From the NCBI RefSeq assembly GCF_011043625.1, contig NZ_JAAKGT010000007.1:181067-245066 (forward strand): 64,000 bases of DNA, given 5' to 3'. The stretch's first letter is position 1. The number at the start of each line of letters is the position of its first letter. The notes beneath the pieces are model-generated. The model searched no databases and was not told where the DNA came from. It saw nothing but the letters and a program-made list of their open reading frames with translations. Source of the stretch: Caulobacter sp. 602-2 (GTDB lineage Bacteria > Pseudomonadota > Alphaproteobacteria > Caulobacterales > Caulobacteraceae). Positions 33,018 through 41,662 of the stretch are shown here, one piece after another. A program made the translations under genes and the position numbers.

Positions 33018-35270
33018 ATGCGGCGGTTTTTCAACACGACGGCGCTCGGCGGGATCTCGGCTGGGGTCGCCCTGGCCGCCTTCGCAGGCCTCGCCCACGC
33101 CCAGGAAACGGTCGATGACGCGCCAAACACTGACTTTGCCGTCGGCGAGATCGTCGTCACCGCCCAGAAGCGCTCGCAGAACGTCCAGGACGTGCCGATG
33201 GCCGTGCAGGTGATCGGCGGCGACCAGCTGGAAGCCGCCGCCGTGCGCGAGTTCACCGACCTGACCAAGGTGGCCCCGTCGCTGATCGTGCGGCCGGCCG
33301 ACAACCCCGTGAACGCCTCGGTCTCGATCCGCGGCGTGGGCACCTTCGCCTTCGGGGTGGGGGTCGAGCCCAGCGTCGCCGTGGTGGTCGACGACGTGCC
33401 GATCGCCTTCCAGGCCCGGGCCTTCGCCGACCTGGCCGACGTCGAGCGGATCGAGGTGCTGCGCGGCCCGCAGAGCACGCTGTACGGCAAGTCGGCCTCG
33501 GCCGGCCTGATCAACATCGTCACGCCGGGCCCGACCCGCGAGCTGACCGGCAAGGTCAGCGCCCTGGCCACCACCGACGACGAGGTCGGCCTGGGCGCCA
33601 TGATCTCGGGCCCGATCACCGACACCCTGCGCTTCCGCTCTTCGAACAGCTACACCAGCTTCGAGGGCAACATCGACAACCTCTACAACGGCGAGAAGGT
33701 CAACGGCCGCGAGACCTTCGCCACGCGCAACAAGCTGGTCTGGGACCCGACCGACAAGTTCAGCGCCACCCTGGCCGTCGACTACCTGAAGGGCGACACC
33801 ACGGCGGGCCGGCCGTTCATCGCCCTGTCGCCCGACGCTCGCCTGCGCGGCAACGCGGCCTGGACGCCGGCGGTGTTCGCGCCCGGCGTGAACGTGGGTC
33901 CGAACAACAGCGCCGTGGTCAACAACGTCACCACCGGCTCGGACTACGAGGACTTCGCCCAGTCGCTGAAGCTGACCTACGACCTGGGCTTCGCCACCCT
34001 GATTTCGGTCACCGCCAACGACCGCTACAAGATGCTGGACGCCTTCGACCAGGACGAGACGGCGCTGAGCGTCAACAACTACGCCAAGGGGCTGTTCTCG
34101 GCCGACCAGTTCAGTCAGGAGATCCGCCTGGTCTCGGACGCGTCGAGCCGCCTGCGCTACACCCTGGGCGCCTTCCACGCCGACGTGAACTATCGCCGCT
34201 ACTTCTTCCGCGGTCCGGCCTTCTCGCAGGCCAACTGGGACGCCACCTCCGGCTCGAACGAAAACTCGGTCTTCGGCCAGCTGGAATATGACGTGCTCGA
34301 GGGCACGACCCTGATCGGCGGCCTGCGCCTGGGCCGCGAGAAGATCGGCTACACCTTCCGCGACCTCCGCGCCGGCCCGGCGGCGGCCTGGGCCGACGGC
34401 GCCAGCGACGACTACGCCACCTACCGGGTGGGCGTGCAGCACAAGCTGGCCGACGACGTGATGGTGTTCGCCACCTACGCCACCGGCCACAAGGGCCAGA
34501 GCTACGACCTGACCACCGGCTTCAACCAGGCCCGCGCCGACCTTGGCCCCGTGCGTCCGGAAAGCTCCGAAGACATCCAGGTCGGCGTGCGCTCGCGTCT
34601 GCTGGACCGCCGCGTGACCCTGAACGCCACGCTATTCAACACCGAGTACGACGACTTCCAGGCCCAGGGCGCGGAGCTTCTGCCCGACGGCACCCAGAAC
34701 TTCCGCCTGACCAACGTGGGCGCGATCCGCACGCGCGGGATCGAGGTCGAAAGCACCGCCCGCCTGGTCGACGGCCTGACCCTGTCGGGCTCGGTCGCCT
34801 ATCTGGATGCGGAGATCACGCAGTTCGCCGGCGCCCAGTGCTGGCCCGGACAGACGGTCGCGCAAGGCTGCGCCGGCTCGCCCGCCCGCCAGAACCTGGC
34901 CGGCGAGCGCCCGCCCCAGGCGCCGAAGTGGAAGCTGAGCGCCGGCGCCGAGTACGTGCGTCCGCTGGCCGGCGACCTGGAGGGCGTGGCCAATGTGGCG
35001 GCCAACTACCAGAGCAGCGTCAACTACTCGCTGAACCAGGATCCGCTGACGGTCCAGAAGGGCTATGCCGTGGTCAACCTGTCGGTGGGCGTGCGCGACA
35101 AGGCGCGCGGCTATCAGGTGACGGCCTTCGTCAACAACCTGTTCGACGAGGGCTACTACACCAACCTGGTCAACAACTACGGCGCCTACGGCAATCAACT
35201 GGCCGTCCAGGCCTTCCTGCCGCGCGACTTCAAGCGCTACGGCGGGGTGCGGGCGTCGATGACGTTCTGA
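33018..35270 (+). CDS. TonB-dependent receptor
   Basis: 750 residues. ATG 33018 chosen because GGGAG lies at -15 to -11 and MRRFFNTTALGGISAGVALAAFAGLAHAQ is a clean Sec signal; the frame stays open 34 codons upstream across the operator, which argues against an earlier start. TonB-box-like GEIVVTAQKRSQNVQDVP, plug with SIRGVGTFAFGVGVEPSVAVVVDDV and VERIEVLRGPQSTLYGKSASAGLINIVT, barrel ending RASMTF. It is shorter than the Xanth-Caul type and closer to the general TBDR family. Divergent from the beta-glucuronidase operon, so uptake of uronate-bearing oligosaccharides is inferred. Confidence 0.93.
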   Translation: MRRFFNTTALGGISAGVALAAFAGLAHAQETVDDAPNTDFAVGEIVVTAQKRSQNVQDVPMAVQVIGGDQLEAAAVREFTDLTKVAPSLIVRPADNPVNASVSIRGVGTFAFGVGVEPSVAVVVDDVPIAFQARAFADLADVERIEVLRGPQSTLYGKSASAGLINIVTPGPTRELTGKVSALATTDDEVGLGAMISGPITDTLRFRSSNSYTSFEGNIDNLYNGEKVNGRETFATRNKLVWDPTDKFSATLAVDYLKGDTTAGRPFIALSPDARLRGNAAWTPAVFAPGVNVGPNNSAVVNNVTTGSDYEDFAQSLKLTYDLGFATLISVTANDRYKMLDAFDQDETALSVNNYAKGLFSADQFSQEIRLVSDASSRLRYTLGAFHADVNYRRYFFRGPAFSQANWDATSGSNENSVFGQLEYDVLEGTTLIGGLRLGREKIGYTFRDLRAGPAAAWADGASDDYATYRVGVQHKLADDVMVFATYATGHKGQSYDLTTGFNQARADLGPVRPESSEDIQVGVRSRLLDRRVTLNATLFNTEYDDFQAQGAELLPDGTQNFRLTNVGAIRTRGIEVESTARLVDGLTLSGSVAYLDAEITQFAGAQCWPGQTVAQGCAGSPARQNLAGERPPQAPKWKLSAGAEYVRPLAGDLEGVANVAANYQSSVNYSLNQDPLTVQKGYAVVNLSVGVRDKARGYQVTAFVNNLFDEGYYTNLVNNYGAYGNQLAVQAFLPRDFKRYGGVRASMTF

Positions 35271-35280
35271 TCGGGCTGGG

Positions 35281-35340
35281 CGCGCGAGGGCTTTGGGCTC
35301 TCGCGCGTCGCCATGGATCCGAGCTTTCCCCCGCGGGGGA
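35281..35340 (+). terminator. Hairpins after TBDR 33018
   Basis: CGCGCGAG (35281-35288) and CTCGCGCG (35300-35307) can pair just after the stop. A second palindrome, TCCCCCGCGGGGGA (35327-35340), lies before the convergent gene. Neither has a T-tract. Confidence 0.35.
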
Positions 35341-35382
35341 GCCCGGCCTTAGTCTAGATGCTCGGCGGAATGTCGAGCCGCC

Positions 35383-36423
35383 CTAGTCCTCGGCGGAGAA
35401 GGCGCCCACGGTCCAGGACTTGAGCATCCATTCGTGCAGGCCCGTGTCCCAGATCCAGGTCTGGTCGCTGGGGGCGGAGGCCCGAACCTGGGGTTCGGAG
35501 CGCGTGGTCCTGTAGATCCGCCCAGTCACCTTGACGGTTCGGCCGTCGAGGCCCTCGATCCGGTCGGGATAGAGGTCCAGGCGCGCCGCCGCGCTCTGCG
35601 TCGCCAGGAACTTGCCGACATTGTTGCGCCGATGGATGTCGTCCTTGGCGACCTGTCCGGCCCAGTTCACCTCGGCCGAGGCGTTGGTCCCGATCCAGTT
35701 GCTCCAGGCCTGCGCCGGCTCCAGGTCCGTGCGCAGGTTCAGCCGGCCGCCGCTCTGGTTGGCGAAGCCGGCGGCGGCGAGCGTGTCGCCATGCAGCATC
35801 GTGCAGGCCGCCAAGCGTTCGACGTCGTTGCGATACTCGCTCACCGACAGGGCCTCGCAGGTCGGGAACTGCTGGAGGGCGAGCTTGGACAGGTCGAAGA
35901 CGAACTGCGTCGTCAGTCCCGGTGAGCAGGCGTTCTCGGTGCGCGACCTGATCGTATCGGCCCCGTCCGGAGCCGTCGGCGCGTTGACGATCTCGACCGA
36001 GGACACCCAGGCGTGCAGGCAGATGTCGGACAGGTCGTCGCCCGCCTTGGAAGGCGGTCGGGGCGCCAGCGCGCGATCGGCGTAGCGCGCGCTGGCCGCC
36101 ACCGTGTTCCAGGCCGTCAGCGAGGCGGGGGCTTCGAGCTTGCGGTTGAAGGCGTAGACCACGGCCTTCGGCGGCTCGCCCGGGCGGCGCTCGAAGGCGA
36201 TGGTCGGGCGCTCGCGGCCATAGCCGTCGACGAAGAAGGCGCGATAGGCCTCGACGCCCGCCTTGGCTTCGGCGTCGGCCGAGGCCATGCCCAGCTTGGC
36301 GACGATGCGGGCCCGGTCGGCCGGCGCACAGCGGTCGGTGCGGCTATCGTCCAGGCAGTTTTCGGGCGGAAGGGCAGGGCCGGCCTGCAGGAGCACGGCG
36401 GCGAAGAACACTGAACCGAACAT
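35383..36423 (-). CDS. Exported protein of unknown function
   Basis: 346 residues with a short signal (MFGSVFFAAVLLQAGPALP). Four of its Cys residues (ENCLDD, DRCAPA, DICLHAW and ENACSPG) could form disulfides, supporting a periplasmic location. Other visible strings are YRAFFVDGYGRERPTIAFERRPG, PTCEALSVSEYRNDVERLAACTML and a C-terminal WIWDTGLHEWMLKSWTVG. No family was recognised. It lies 71 bp downstream of the gntR gene on the same strand, so it could be co-transcribed. Codon use fits the surrounding genes. Confidence 0.8.
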   Translation of the reverse strand: MFGSVFFAAVLLQAGPALPPENCLDDSRTDRCAPADRARIVAKLGMASADAEAKAGVEAYRAFFVDGYGRERPTIAFERRPGEPPKAVVYAFNRKLEAPASLTAWNTVAASARYADRALAPRPPSKAGDDLSDICLHAWVSSVEIVNAPTAPDGADTIRSRTENACSPGLTTQFVFDLSKLALQQFPTCEALSVSEYRNDVERLAACTMLHGDTLAAAGFANQSGGRLNLRTDLEPAQAWSNWIGTNASAEVNWAGQVAKDDIHRRNNVGKFLATQSAAARLDLYPDRIEGLDGRTVKVTGRIYRTTRSEPQVRASAPSDQTWIWDTGLHEWMLKSWTVGAFSAED

Positions 36424-36494
36424 GACGCCCCACTTGTATCTGGGGTTGATAGTTCAGCTTCTTGCGACCGCCGTAAATAGCTTCGCGTCTCTTT

Positions 36495-37238
36495 CTAGGT
36501 ATAGCGATCGCGGGTGGCGGCGATGCGGGCGCGGGCCTCTTCCATCTCCTGCACTTCCGTCGCCGCCAGCAGCGAATTCAGCACGCGGGTGAGGTGGCGG
36601 CGCATGGCGTCGCGGGCGTCCTCGGGCGAGCGGCTGCGCAGGGCCGAGACGATGGCGGCGTGCTCGTCGATGCGCGGGATGACGCCGGCGGCGTGGGCCT
36701 TCTCGCCCATCAGCTTGGTCTGCGGCGAGCGCTCGCGCGCCTCCCACAGAAGCTCGACGGCGGCGATCATGGCGCTGTTCTGGGTGGAGGCGGCGATCAG
36801 CATGTGGAAGCGCTTGTCGGCGTCTTCGGAGCGATCGACGTCGCGGGCGTTCTCGGCCTGCATCTCGGCCACCAGGCCGTCGAGCTGGTCGAGCTCTTCG
36901 TTGGTGATGCGCTTGGCGGCCATGGCGCAGGCCTCGGCCTCGATGGCGCGGCGGGCTTCCAGCAGTTCGAACGGGCCGATGTCGGTGGCGCCGGCCTGGC
37001 CCTCGTTGGGCGTCTGGGCCTTCACATAGACGCCCGAGCCCAGGCGCACCTCGACCAGGCCGTCCAGTTCCAGGGCGATGATCGCCTCGCGGATGGTGGG
37101 GCGCGAGACCGAATAGGTCTGGGCGAGGTCGCGTTCGGACGGCAGGCGCTGGCCGACGGCGTAGCGGCCCTCGGCGATCTGGCCGGCAAGATCCTTGGCG
37201 ACGCGTTCGTACAGACGGTTCTCGCCCTTGACGGACAT
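36495..37238 (-). CDS. FadR-type GntR regulator (FCD domain), likely uronate-responsive
   Basis: 247 residues. ATG 37238 chosen for AGGAAG eight bases upstream. The winged helix at about 8-72 (RLPSERDLAQTYSVSRPTIREAIIALELDGLVEVRLGSGVYV) is classic GntR. The C-terminal FCD domain keeps the His ligands in KRFHMLIAAS, DEHAAIVSAL and MRRHLTRVLN, so a metal-assisted organic-acid pocket is likely. It is divergent from manD, with a perfect palindrome ATTGGTCtGACCAAT between them. By position and the FadR-like operator it should repress its own gene and manD, and matching sites elsewhere in the window suggest a wider regulon. The inducer is probably a uronate or mannonate-pathway acid (inference). 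Confidence 0.9.
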   Translation of the reverse strand: MSVKGENRLYERVAKDLAGQIAEGRYAVGQRLPSERDLAQTYSVSRPTIREAIIALELDGLVEVRLGSGVYVKAQTPNEGQAGATDIGPFELLEARRAIEAEACAMAAKRITNEELDQLDGLVAEMQAENARDVDRSEDADKRFHMLIAASTQNSAMIAAVELLWEARERSPQTKLMGEKAHAAGVIPRIDEHAAIVSALRSRSPEDARDAMRRHLTRVLNSLLAATEVQEMEEARARIAATRDRYT

Positions 37239-37254
37239 GCGGGGACTTCCTGAA

Positions 37255-37269
37255 ATTGGTCTGACCAAT
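37255..37269. promoter_or_regulatory. GntR operator between gntR and manD
   Basis: ATTGGTCTGACCAAT is a perfect 15-bp odd palindrome matching the FadR consensus TGGTCnGACC. It lies 17 bp before the gntR start and 110 bp before the manD start. Confidence 0.8.
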
Positions 37270-37378
37270 ATGGACAAGCCAGTTGTCGATAGTTATGGAA
37301 CTTCCAACGGAAGACCACGGGAATCTCGACGTGCATACTAGCCAAACCGAGGCGTTCAAGGCAGCCGGCCTGCCGCCG

Positions 37379-38587
37379 ATGCGAATTACCGGCGCCCGCG
37401 TGATCGTCACCTCGCCCGGCCGCAACTTCGTCACCCTGAAGATCGAGACCGACCAGGGCGTCTACGGCATCGGCGACGCCACCCTGAACGGCCGCGAAAA
37501 GTCGGTCGTCGCCTATCTGGAAGATCACGTCATCCCGGTGCTGATCGGCCGCGACGCGCGCCGCATCGAAGACATCTGGCAGTACCTCTATCGTGGGGCC
37601 TACTGGCGCCGCGGTCCGGTGACGATGCGCGCCATCGCCGCCGTCGACGTGGCCCTGTGGGACATCAAGGCCAAGGCCCTGGGCGCGCCGCTGTACGACC
37701 TGCTGGGCGGCCGAAGCCGTGATGGCGTGCTGGTCTACGGCCACGCCAACGGCAGCGACCTGGAAGACACCGTCGAGGCCGTCGGCCGCTATATCGACGC
37801 CGGCTACAAGGCCGTGCGGGCCCAGTCGGGCGTGCCGGGCCTGGACCTGGCCTACGGCGTGGGTCGCGGCGACATGTACTACGAGCCGGCCGACGCGACC
37901 CTGCCGACCGAAACGACTTGGGACACCCGCAAGTACCTGCGCTACCTGCCGACCCTGTTCGAGGCGTTGCGCAAGGAGCACGGCTTCGACGTGGCCTTGC
38001 TGCACGACGGCCACCACCGGATGACGCCGCGCGAGGCCGCCCAGCTGGGCAAGAGCCTGGAGCCCTACGACCTGTTCTGGCTGGAGGACTCGACCCCGGC
38101 CGAGAACCAGGAGGCCTTCCGCCTGATCCGCCAGCACACCACCACGCCGCTGGCCGTGGGCGAGGTGTTCAACACGATCTGGGACGCCAAGGACCTGATC
38201 CAGGAACAGCTGATCGACTACATCCGCACGACCATCGTCGGGGCCGGCGGCCTGACCCACCTGCGCCGCATCGCCGACTTCGCCTCGCTGTGGTCGGTGC
38301 GCACCGGCTGCCACGGCGCGACCGACCTGTCGCCGGTGACCATGGGCGCCGCACTGCACTTCGACACCTGGGTGCCCAACTTCGGCATCCAGGAATACAT
38401 GCGCCATTCGGAAGAGACCGACGCGGTGTTCCCGCACGACTACCGGTTCGACAAGGGCATGCTGTACGTGGGCGACACGCCGGGCCATGGCGTCGACATC
38501 GACGAGGCCCTGGCCGCCAAGTACCCCTACGAGCCGCGTCAGCTGCCGGTCGCCCGCCTGGAAGACGGGACGATGTGGAACTGGTAG
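37379..38587 (+). CDS. manD: D-mannonate dehydratase (enolase superfamily)
   Basis: 402 residues. It converts D-mannonate to 2-keto-3-deoxygluconate, the step joining glucuronate catabolism to the KDG pathway, in the cytoplasm. With the start at ATG 37379 the residues fall exactly at the numbers of the Novosphingobium ManD: Tyr159, Asp210, His212 (LLHDGHH), Glu236 (FWLEDSTP) and Glu262 (AVGEVFN), supporting both function and start. ATG 37295, 28 codons earlier, is in frame but adds non-conserved residues. No strong RBS is seen. Divergent from a GntR regulator with an operator between; ends at a bidirectional terminator. Confidence 0.95.
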   Translation: MRITGARVIVTSPGRNFVTLKIETDQGVYGIGDATLNGREKSVVAYLEDHVIPVLIGRDARRIEDIWQYLYRGAYWRRGPVTMRAIAAVDVALWDIKAKALGAPLYDLLGGRSRDGVLVYGHANGSDLEDTVEAVGRYIDAGYKAVRAQSGVPGLDLAYGVGRGDMYYEPADATLPTETTWDTRKYLRYLPTLFEALRKEHGFDVALLHDGHHRMTPREAAQLGKSLEPYDLFWLEDSTPAENQEAFRLIRQHTTTPLAVGEVFNTIWDAKDLIQEQLIDYIRTTIVGAGGLTHLRRIADFASLWSVRTGCHGATDLSPVTMGAALHFDTWVPNFGIQEYMRHSEETDAVFPHDYRFDKGMLYVGDTPGHGVDIDEALAAKYPYEPRQLPVARLEDGTMWNW

Positions 38588-38653
38588 GGGGCTGATACGA
38601 CCCGGGTGTAAAAAGGGCCACCTTCGCATTGGCGAGGGCGGCCCCAAAACAGC

Positions 38654-38689
38654 AGAGGCGGAACGTCAGGGACGTTCCGCCTCTTTTTT
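38654..38689. terminator. Bidirectional Rho-independent terminator (manD / HU)
   Basis: AGAGGCGGAACGTC (38654-38667) pairs perfectly with GACGTTCCGCCTCT (38671-38684) around a 3-nt loop. TTTTTT follows on the plus strand; on the minus strand the tail is GCTGTTTTGG. It lies between two convergent genes. Confidence 0.9.
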
Positions 38690-38724
38690 CTTCGAGTTAG
38701 CCCCGAAGGCCGTTCCTGTCAGGA

Positions 38725-39003
38725 TCAGCCGTTGACGGCGTCCTTCAGTTGCTTGGCCGGCGTGAAGCCGACCTTCTTGCTGGCGGCGATTTCGATGGTG
38801 GCGCCGGTGGCCGGGTTGCGGCCGGTGCGGGCCGGCTTGTCCTGGACCTTGAACTTGCCAAAGCCCGGGATCGAGACTTCTTCGCCCTTCACGGCGGCGT
38901 CAGCGATGGCCTTGAAGACGCCGTCGACGATGGCCTTGGCCTGGGTCTTGGTCAGCTTGTCGTCGCTGGCGACCAGAGCTTCGGCGATATCGGCGGTGTT
39001 CAT
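38725..39003 (-). CDS. HU-family DNA-binding protein
   Basis: 92 residues, the normal HU length. MNTADIAEALVASDDKLTKTQAKAIVDGVFKAIADAAVKGEEVSIPGFGKFKVQ forms the dimerisation helices and first strand. The DNA-binding arm RTGRNPATGATIEIAASKKVGFTPAKQLKDAV carries the RNPATG tip with the intercalating Pro. RBS AAGGAG lies eight bases before the ATG. A typical housekeeping nucleoid protein, distinct from the degenerate HU-like protein at 13443. Confidence 0.96.
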   Translation of the reverse strand: MNTADIAEALVASDDKLTKTQAKAIVDGVFKAIADAAVKGEEVSIPGFGKFKVQDKPARTGRNPATGATIEIAASKKVGFTPAKQLKDAVNG

Positions 39004-39346
39004 GGAGTAACTCCTTATAGAATCGGGAGAACCAGACTGACTGGTGAGATCGGCCATGTCACGCGCCGCCGTGTGACGTCAAGCGTCCGCCGCAACCGGC
39101 GGAGGGGCGAAAAAGCCTTGATCCGCTTGGTTGAACCGCCGCCGCAGCGCTCGAAAGGCCCGGTTTTGCGGCATTGGCCGTTGTTTACTCAGACAATAAC
39201 GCAGCTTACGTCGATTGCATGTGCACGCATATCCGGATCGTCCCGTGATTGACGCTGATCGTTGTCGAATATACTCCGACAAATAGTCGGCGGCTCACGA
39301 GGCTGCTTCAGACGCCGCTCGAGACGGCGACGAGGGAAGAAGCAGC
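39004..39346. promoter_or_regulatory. Divergent promoter region of HU and GH43 genes
   Basis: 343 bp without an ORF. The part near 39180-39290 is AT-rich. Two overlapping inverted repeats lie before the GH43 gene: TTGTCG-aatatactc-CGACAA (39262-39282) and CCGAC-aaata-GTCGG (39276-39290). The string TTGTCGAAT is shared with the GH35 upstream repeat at 1755-1763, suggesting a common regulator. ACCAGACTGACTGGT (39031-39045) lies upstream of HU. Confidence 0.45.
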
Positions 39347-41350
39347 ATGAAGCCGAGCAAGCGTCACCGCGCGATCCTGGCCGGCCTGGCGGCGTTTCTG
39401 CTGGCGGCGGGCCCCGCTGAGAGCCTGGCCGGCGCGCCCGGCGAGCGCACCTGGACCGCCGACAACGGCGACGGGACCTTCACCAATCCGCTGTTCTACG
39501 ACGAGTTCTCCGACCCCGACATGATCCGAGTGGGCGAGGACTACTACCTGACCGGCACTACCATGCACACGATGCCGGGCCTGCCGATCCTGCGCTCGCG
39601 CGATCTGGTGAACTGGCGGTTCGTCGGCTACGCGGCCGACAGGCTGGACCTGGGGCCCAACTTCCGGCTGGAGGGCGGAGACGTCTACGGCCAGGGCTTC
39701 TGGGCGCCGAGCTTTCGCCACCACGACGGCGTCTTCCACATCTTCAGCAACGTCAACCGCGAAGCGACCTTCCACTTCACGGCCAAGGATCCGGCCGGGC
39801 CGTGGACGCGCACGCGGATGAAGCGCGGCTTCCACGACCTGTCGGTGCTGTTCGACGACGACGGCAAGGTCTACGTGGTGTGGGGCTATCGCGGCATCCG
39901 CATGGCGCAGCTGAACGCCGACCTGACCGACATCGTGCCCGGCACCGAACGCGAGATCATCGCGCCGGAGCAGGGGATGGGCGAGGGGCTGCATTTCACC
40001 AAGGTCGGCGGCAAGTACTGGATCACCAGCGCCTGGTTCGACGGCATGATGCGTCTGCCGGTCGCCCGCGCCGACCGGCCGGAGGGGCCCTACGAGGTCA
40101 ACCGCGAGATCAGCGTCGGCGAGGACTTCGGCCTGGCCGAGGGCAATCGCCTGGAGGCGCCCAAGCCGCCGTTCAAGATCATCCCGCCCGATCCCCGGCC
40201 GCGCGGCCGCACGGCCCTGCACCAGGGCGGCTACGTCCAGACGCCGGGCGGGCAGTGGTGGGGCTATTCGATGATGGACTACAATTCGGTGGGGCGGCTG
40301 ACGGCCCTGTCGCCGGTGACCTGGAAGGACGGCTGGCCCTATTTCGGCCTGCCGGGGAACCTGGGTCGCAACCCCCGCACCTGGATCAAGCCCGACACCG
40401 GGGCGACACAAGCCCCGCATGCGCCGTACGAGCGAAGCGACGACTTCTCGGGGGCTGCGCTCAAGCCGATCTGGCAGTGGAACCACGTGCCTGTCGACGC
40501 CCGCTGGTCGCTGTCGGAGCGGCCGGGCTTCCTGCGGCTGAAGACCCTGCCGGCCGCCGACTTCTGGACGGCGCGCAACACCCTGACCCAGCGCTCGATC
40601 GGCCCGGCCTCGCGGCCGCGCACGCTGCTGGACGCCTCGGGGCTGGCCGAGGGCGACGTGGCGGGCCTGGCCCTGCTCAACCTGCCCCATGCCTGGATCG
40701 GCGTGCGCAAGGTCGCCGGCGGGCTGGAGATCGAGCAGCGCGACCAGCGTACGGGCCAGATCGCCAAGGCGAAGGTTTCGGGGACGCGGATCTGGCTGCA
40801 GGCCGACGCCGACTTCATGGCCGAGACGGCGCGGTTCGCCTACTCGACCGACGGCAAGGTCTTCACGGCCTTGGGCGAGCCGATGGCGATGGTGTTCCAG
40901 CTGCGCACTTTCCAGGGCGTGCGCTATGGCCTGTTCGCCTACAACGAGGCCGGCCGCGAGGGCGGGGTCGCCGACTTCGACGCCTTCGAGGTGTTCGAGC
41001 CGCATCCGCGCGGCCTGCGCCGGCCGATCCCCGACGGCCGCAAGGTGACGCTGGCGGCGCTGGGTCAGCAGAAGGTGGTGAGCGTCGAAAAGCGGCTGCT
41101 GGGGCGGGCCTTGCTGCGCGGGCCGGAAGGCTATCTGACCGTCGCCGCCGACGGCGCGGTGAGCGCCTCGAAGGCGCGCGACGATAAGGCCCAGGCCTTC
41201 CAGTGGATCGAGACGCCGACGGGCGAGCTGGCTTTGATGTCGCTGGTCACCAACCGGTTTCTGCGGGTGTCGGAGGCAGGCGTCTGGACCGCCGACAGTC
41301 CCGGCACGCAGTCCGACGGGCTGGATGGGGCGCGGTTTGTTTGGCGCTAG
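39347..41350 (+). CDS. GH43 beta-xylosidase/arabinofuranosidase-like enzyme with C-terminal extensions
   Basis: 667 residues. RBS GGGAAG before ATG 39347 and a Sec signal to about residue 29. The five-bladed propeller starts at FTNPLFYDEFSDPDMIRVGEDYYLTGTT, with Asp56 as general base. FHDLSVLFDDDGKVYVVWG holds the second Asp, and GMGEGLHFTKVGGKYWITSA holds the acid Glu. A GH43-type C2 beta-sandwich follows (YERSDDFSGAALKPIWQWNHVPVDARWSL, about 365-550). The last 100 residues (KVVSVEKRLLGRALLRGPEGYLTVAADG and NRFLRVSEAGVWTAD) look like a small beta-trefoil-type module, not usual for GH43_12. Likely releases xylose or arabinose from oligosaccharides. Confidence 0.9.
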   Translation: MKPSKRHRAILAGLAAFLLAAGPAESLAGAPGERTWTADNGDGTFTNPLFYDEFSDPDMIRVGEDYYLTGTTMHTMPGLPILRSRDLVNWRFVGYAADRLDLGPNFRLEGGDVYGQGFWAPSFRHHDGVFHIFSNVNREATFHFTAKDPAGPWTRTRMKRGFHDLSVLFDDDGKVYVVWGYRGIRMAQLNADLTDIVPGTEREIIAPEQGMGEGLHFTKVGGKYWITSAWFDGMMRLPVARADRPEGPYEVNREISVGEDFGLAEGNRLEAPKPPFKIIPPDPRPRGRTALHQGGYVQTPGGQWWGYSMMDYNSVGRLTALSPVTWKDGWPYFGLPGNLGRNPRTWIKPDTGATQAPHAPYERSDDFSGAALKPIWQWNHVPVDARWSLSERPGFLRLKTLPAADFWTARNTLTQRSIGPASRPRTLLDASGLAEGDVAGLALLNLPHAWIGVRKVAGGLEIEQRDQRTGQIAKAKVSGTRIWLQADADFMAETARFAYSTDGKVFTALGEPMAMVFQLRTFQGVRYGLFAYNEAGREGGVADFDAFEVFEPHPRGLRRPIPDGRKVTLAALGQQKVVSVEKRLLGRALLRGPEGYLTVAADGAVSASKARDDKAQAFQWIETPTGELALMSLVTNRFLRVSEAGVWTADSPGTQSDGLDGARFVWR

Positions 41351-41386
41351 GGGCGGTAGGACGCCTGAACCCCTTCTTCCGAGCTT

Positions 41387-41482
41387 CCCCGCGAAGGCGG
41401 GGATCCAAGCGGCCTTGCGGCGCTCCAGGGCCAAGTCGAGTAGCGCGCCGTGAGTTCAGCTTGGGTCCCCGCCTTCGCGGGG
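41387..41482. repeat. Two facing copies of a CCCCGC-GAAG-GCGGGG palindromic repeat
   Basis: Copy one (41387-41402) and inverted copy two (41467-41482) have 6-bp stems and sit in longer similar flanks (GCTTCCCCGC..., GCTTGGGTCCCCGC...). A third copy lies at 60443-60458. Such elements can act as bidirectional terminators between convergent genes, as here. Confidence 0.65.
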
Positions 41483-41510
41483 ATTGGGCGGAGTTTTGCG
41501 AGGCGGAAAA

Positions 41511-41660
41511 CTAAGCCGCGTCCAGCGCCGCCCGTTCCAGCACGTCGATCCGGTCCGCCAGCCCGGGCGCGGGCCAGTCGAGCGCCGCCAGGGCCAGGTC
41601 GATGACCGGAGCGCGAGGCGGCGGGGCCGCCTCGATCACGGCTTCCAGGCGTTCGCTCAT
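41511..41660 (-). CDS. Small hypothetical protein (49 aa) coupled to LLM monooxygenase
   Basis: MSERLEAVIEAAPPPRAPVID, then LALAALDWPAPGLADRIDVL, then ERAALDAA. The ATG lies 2 nt after the stop of the upstream monooxygenase gene and GGAATAGCG precedes it, so translation could be coupled. Third codon positions are almost all G or C, as in real genes here. No domain recognised. Confidence 0.5.
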   Translation of the reverse strand: MSERLEAVIEAAPPPRAPVIDLALAALDWPAPGLADRIDVLERAALDAA

Positions 41661-41662
41661 CG

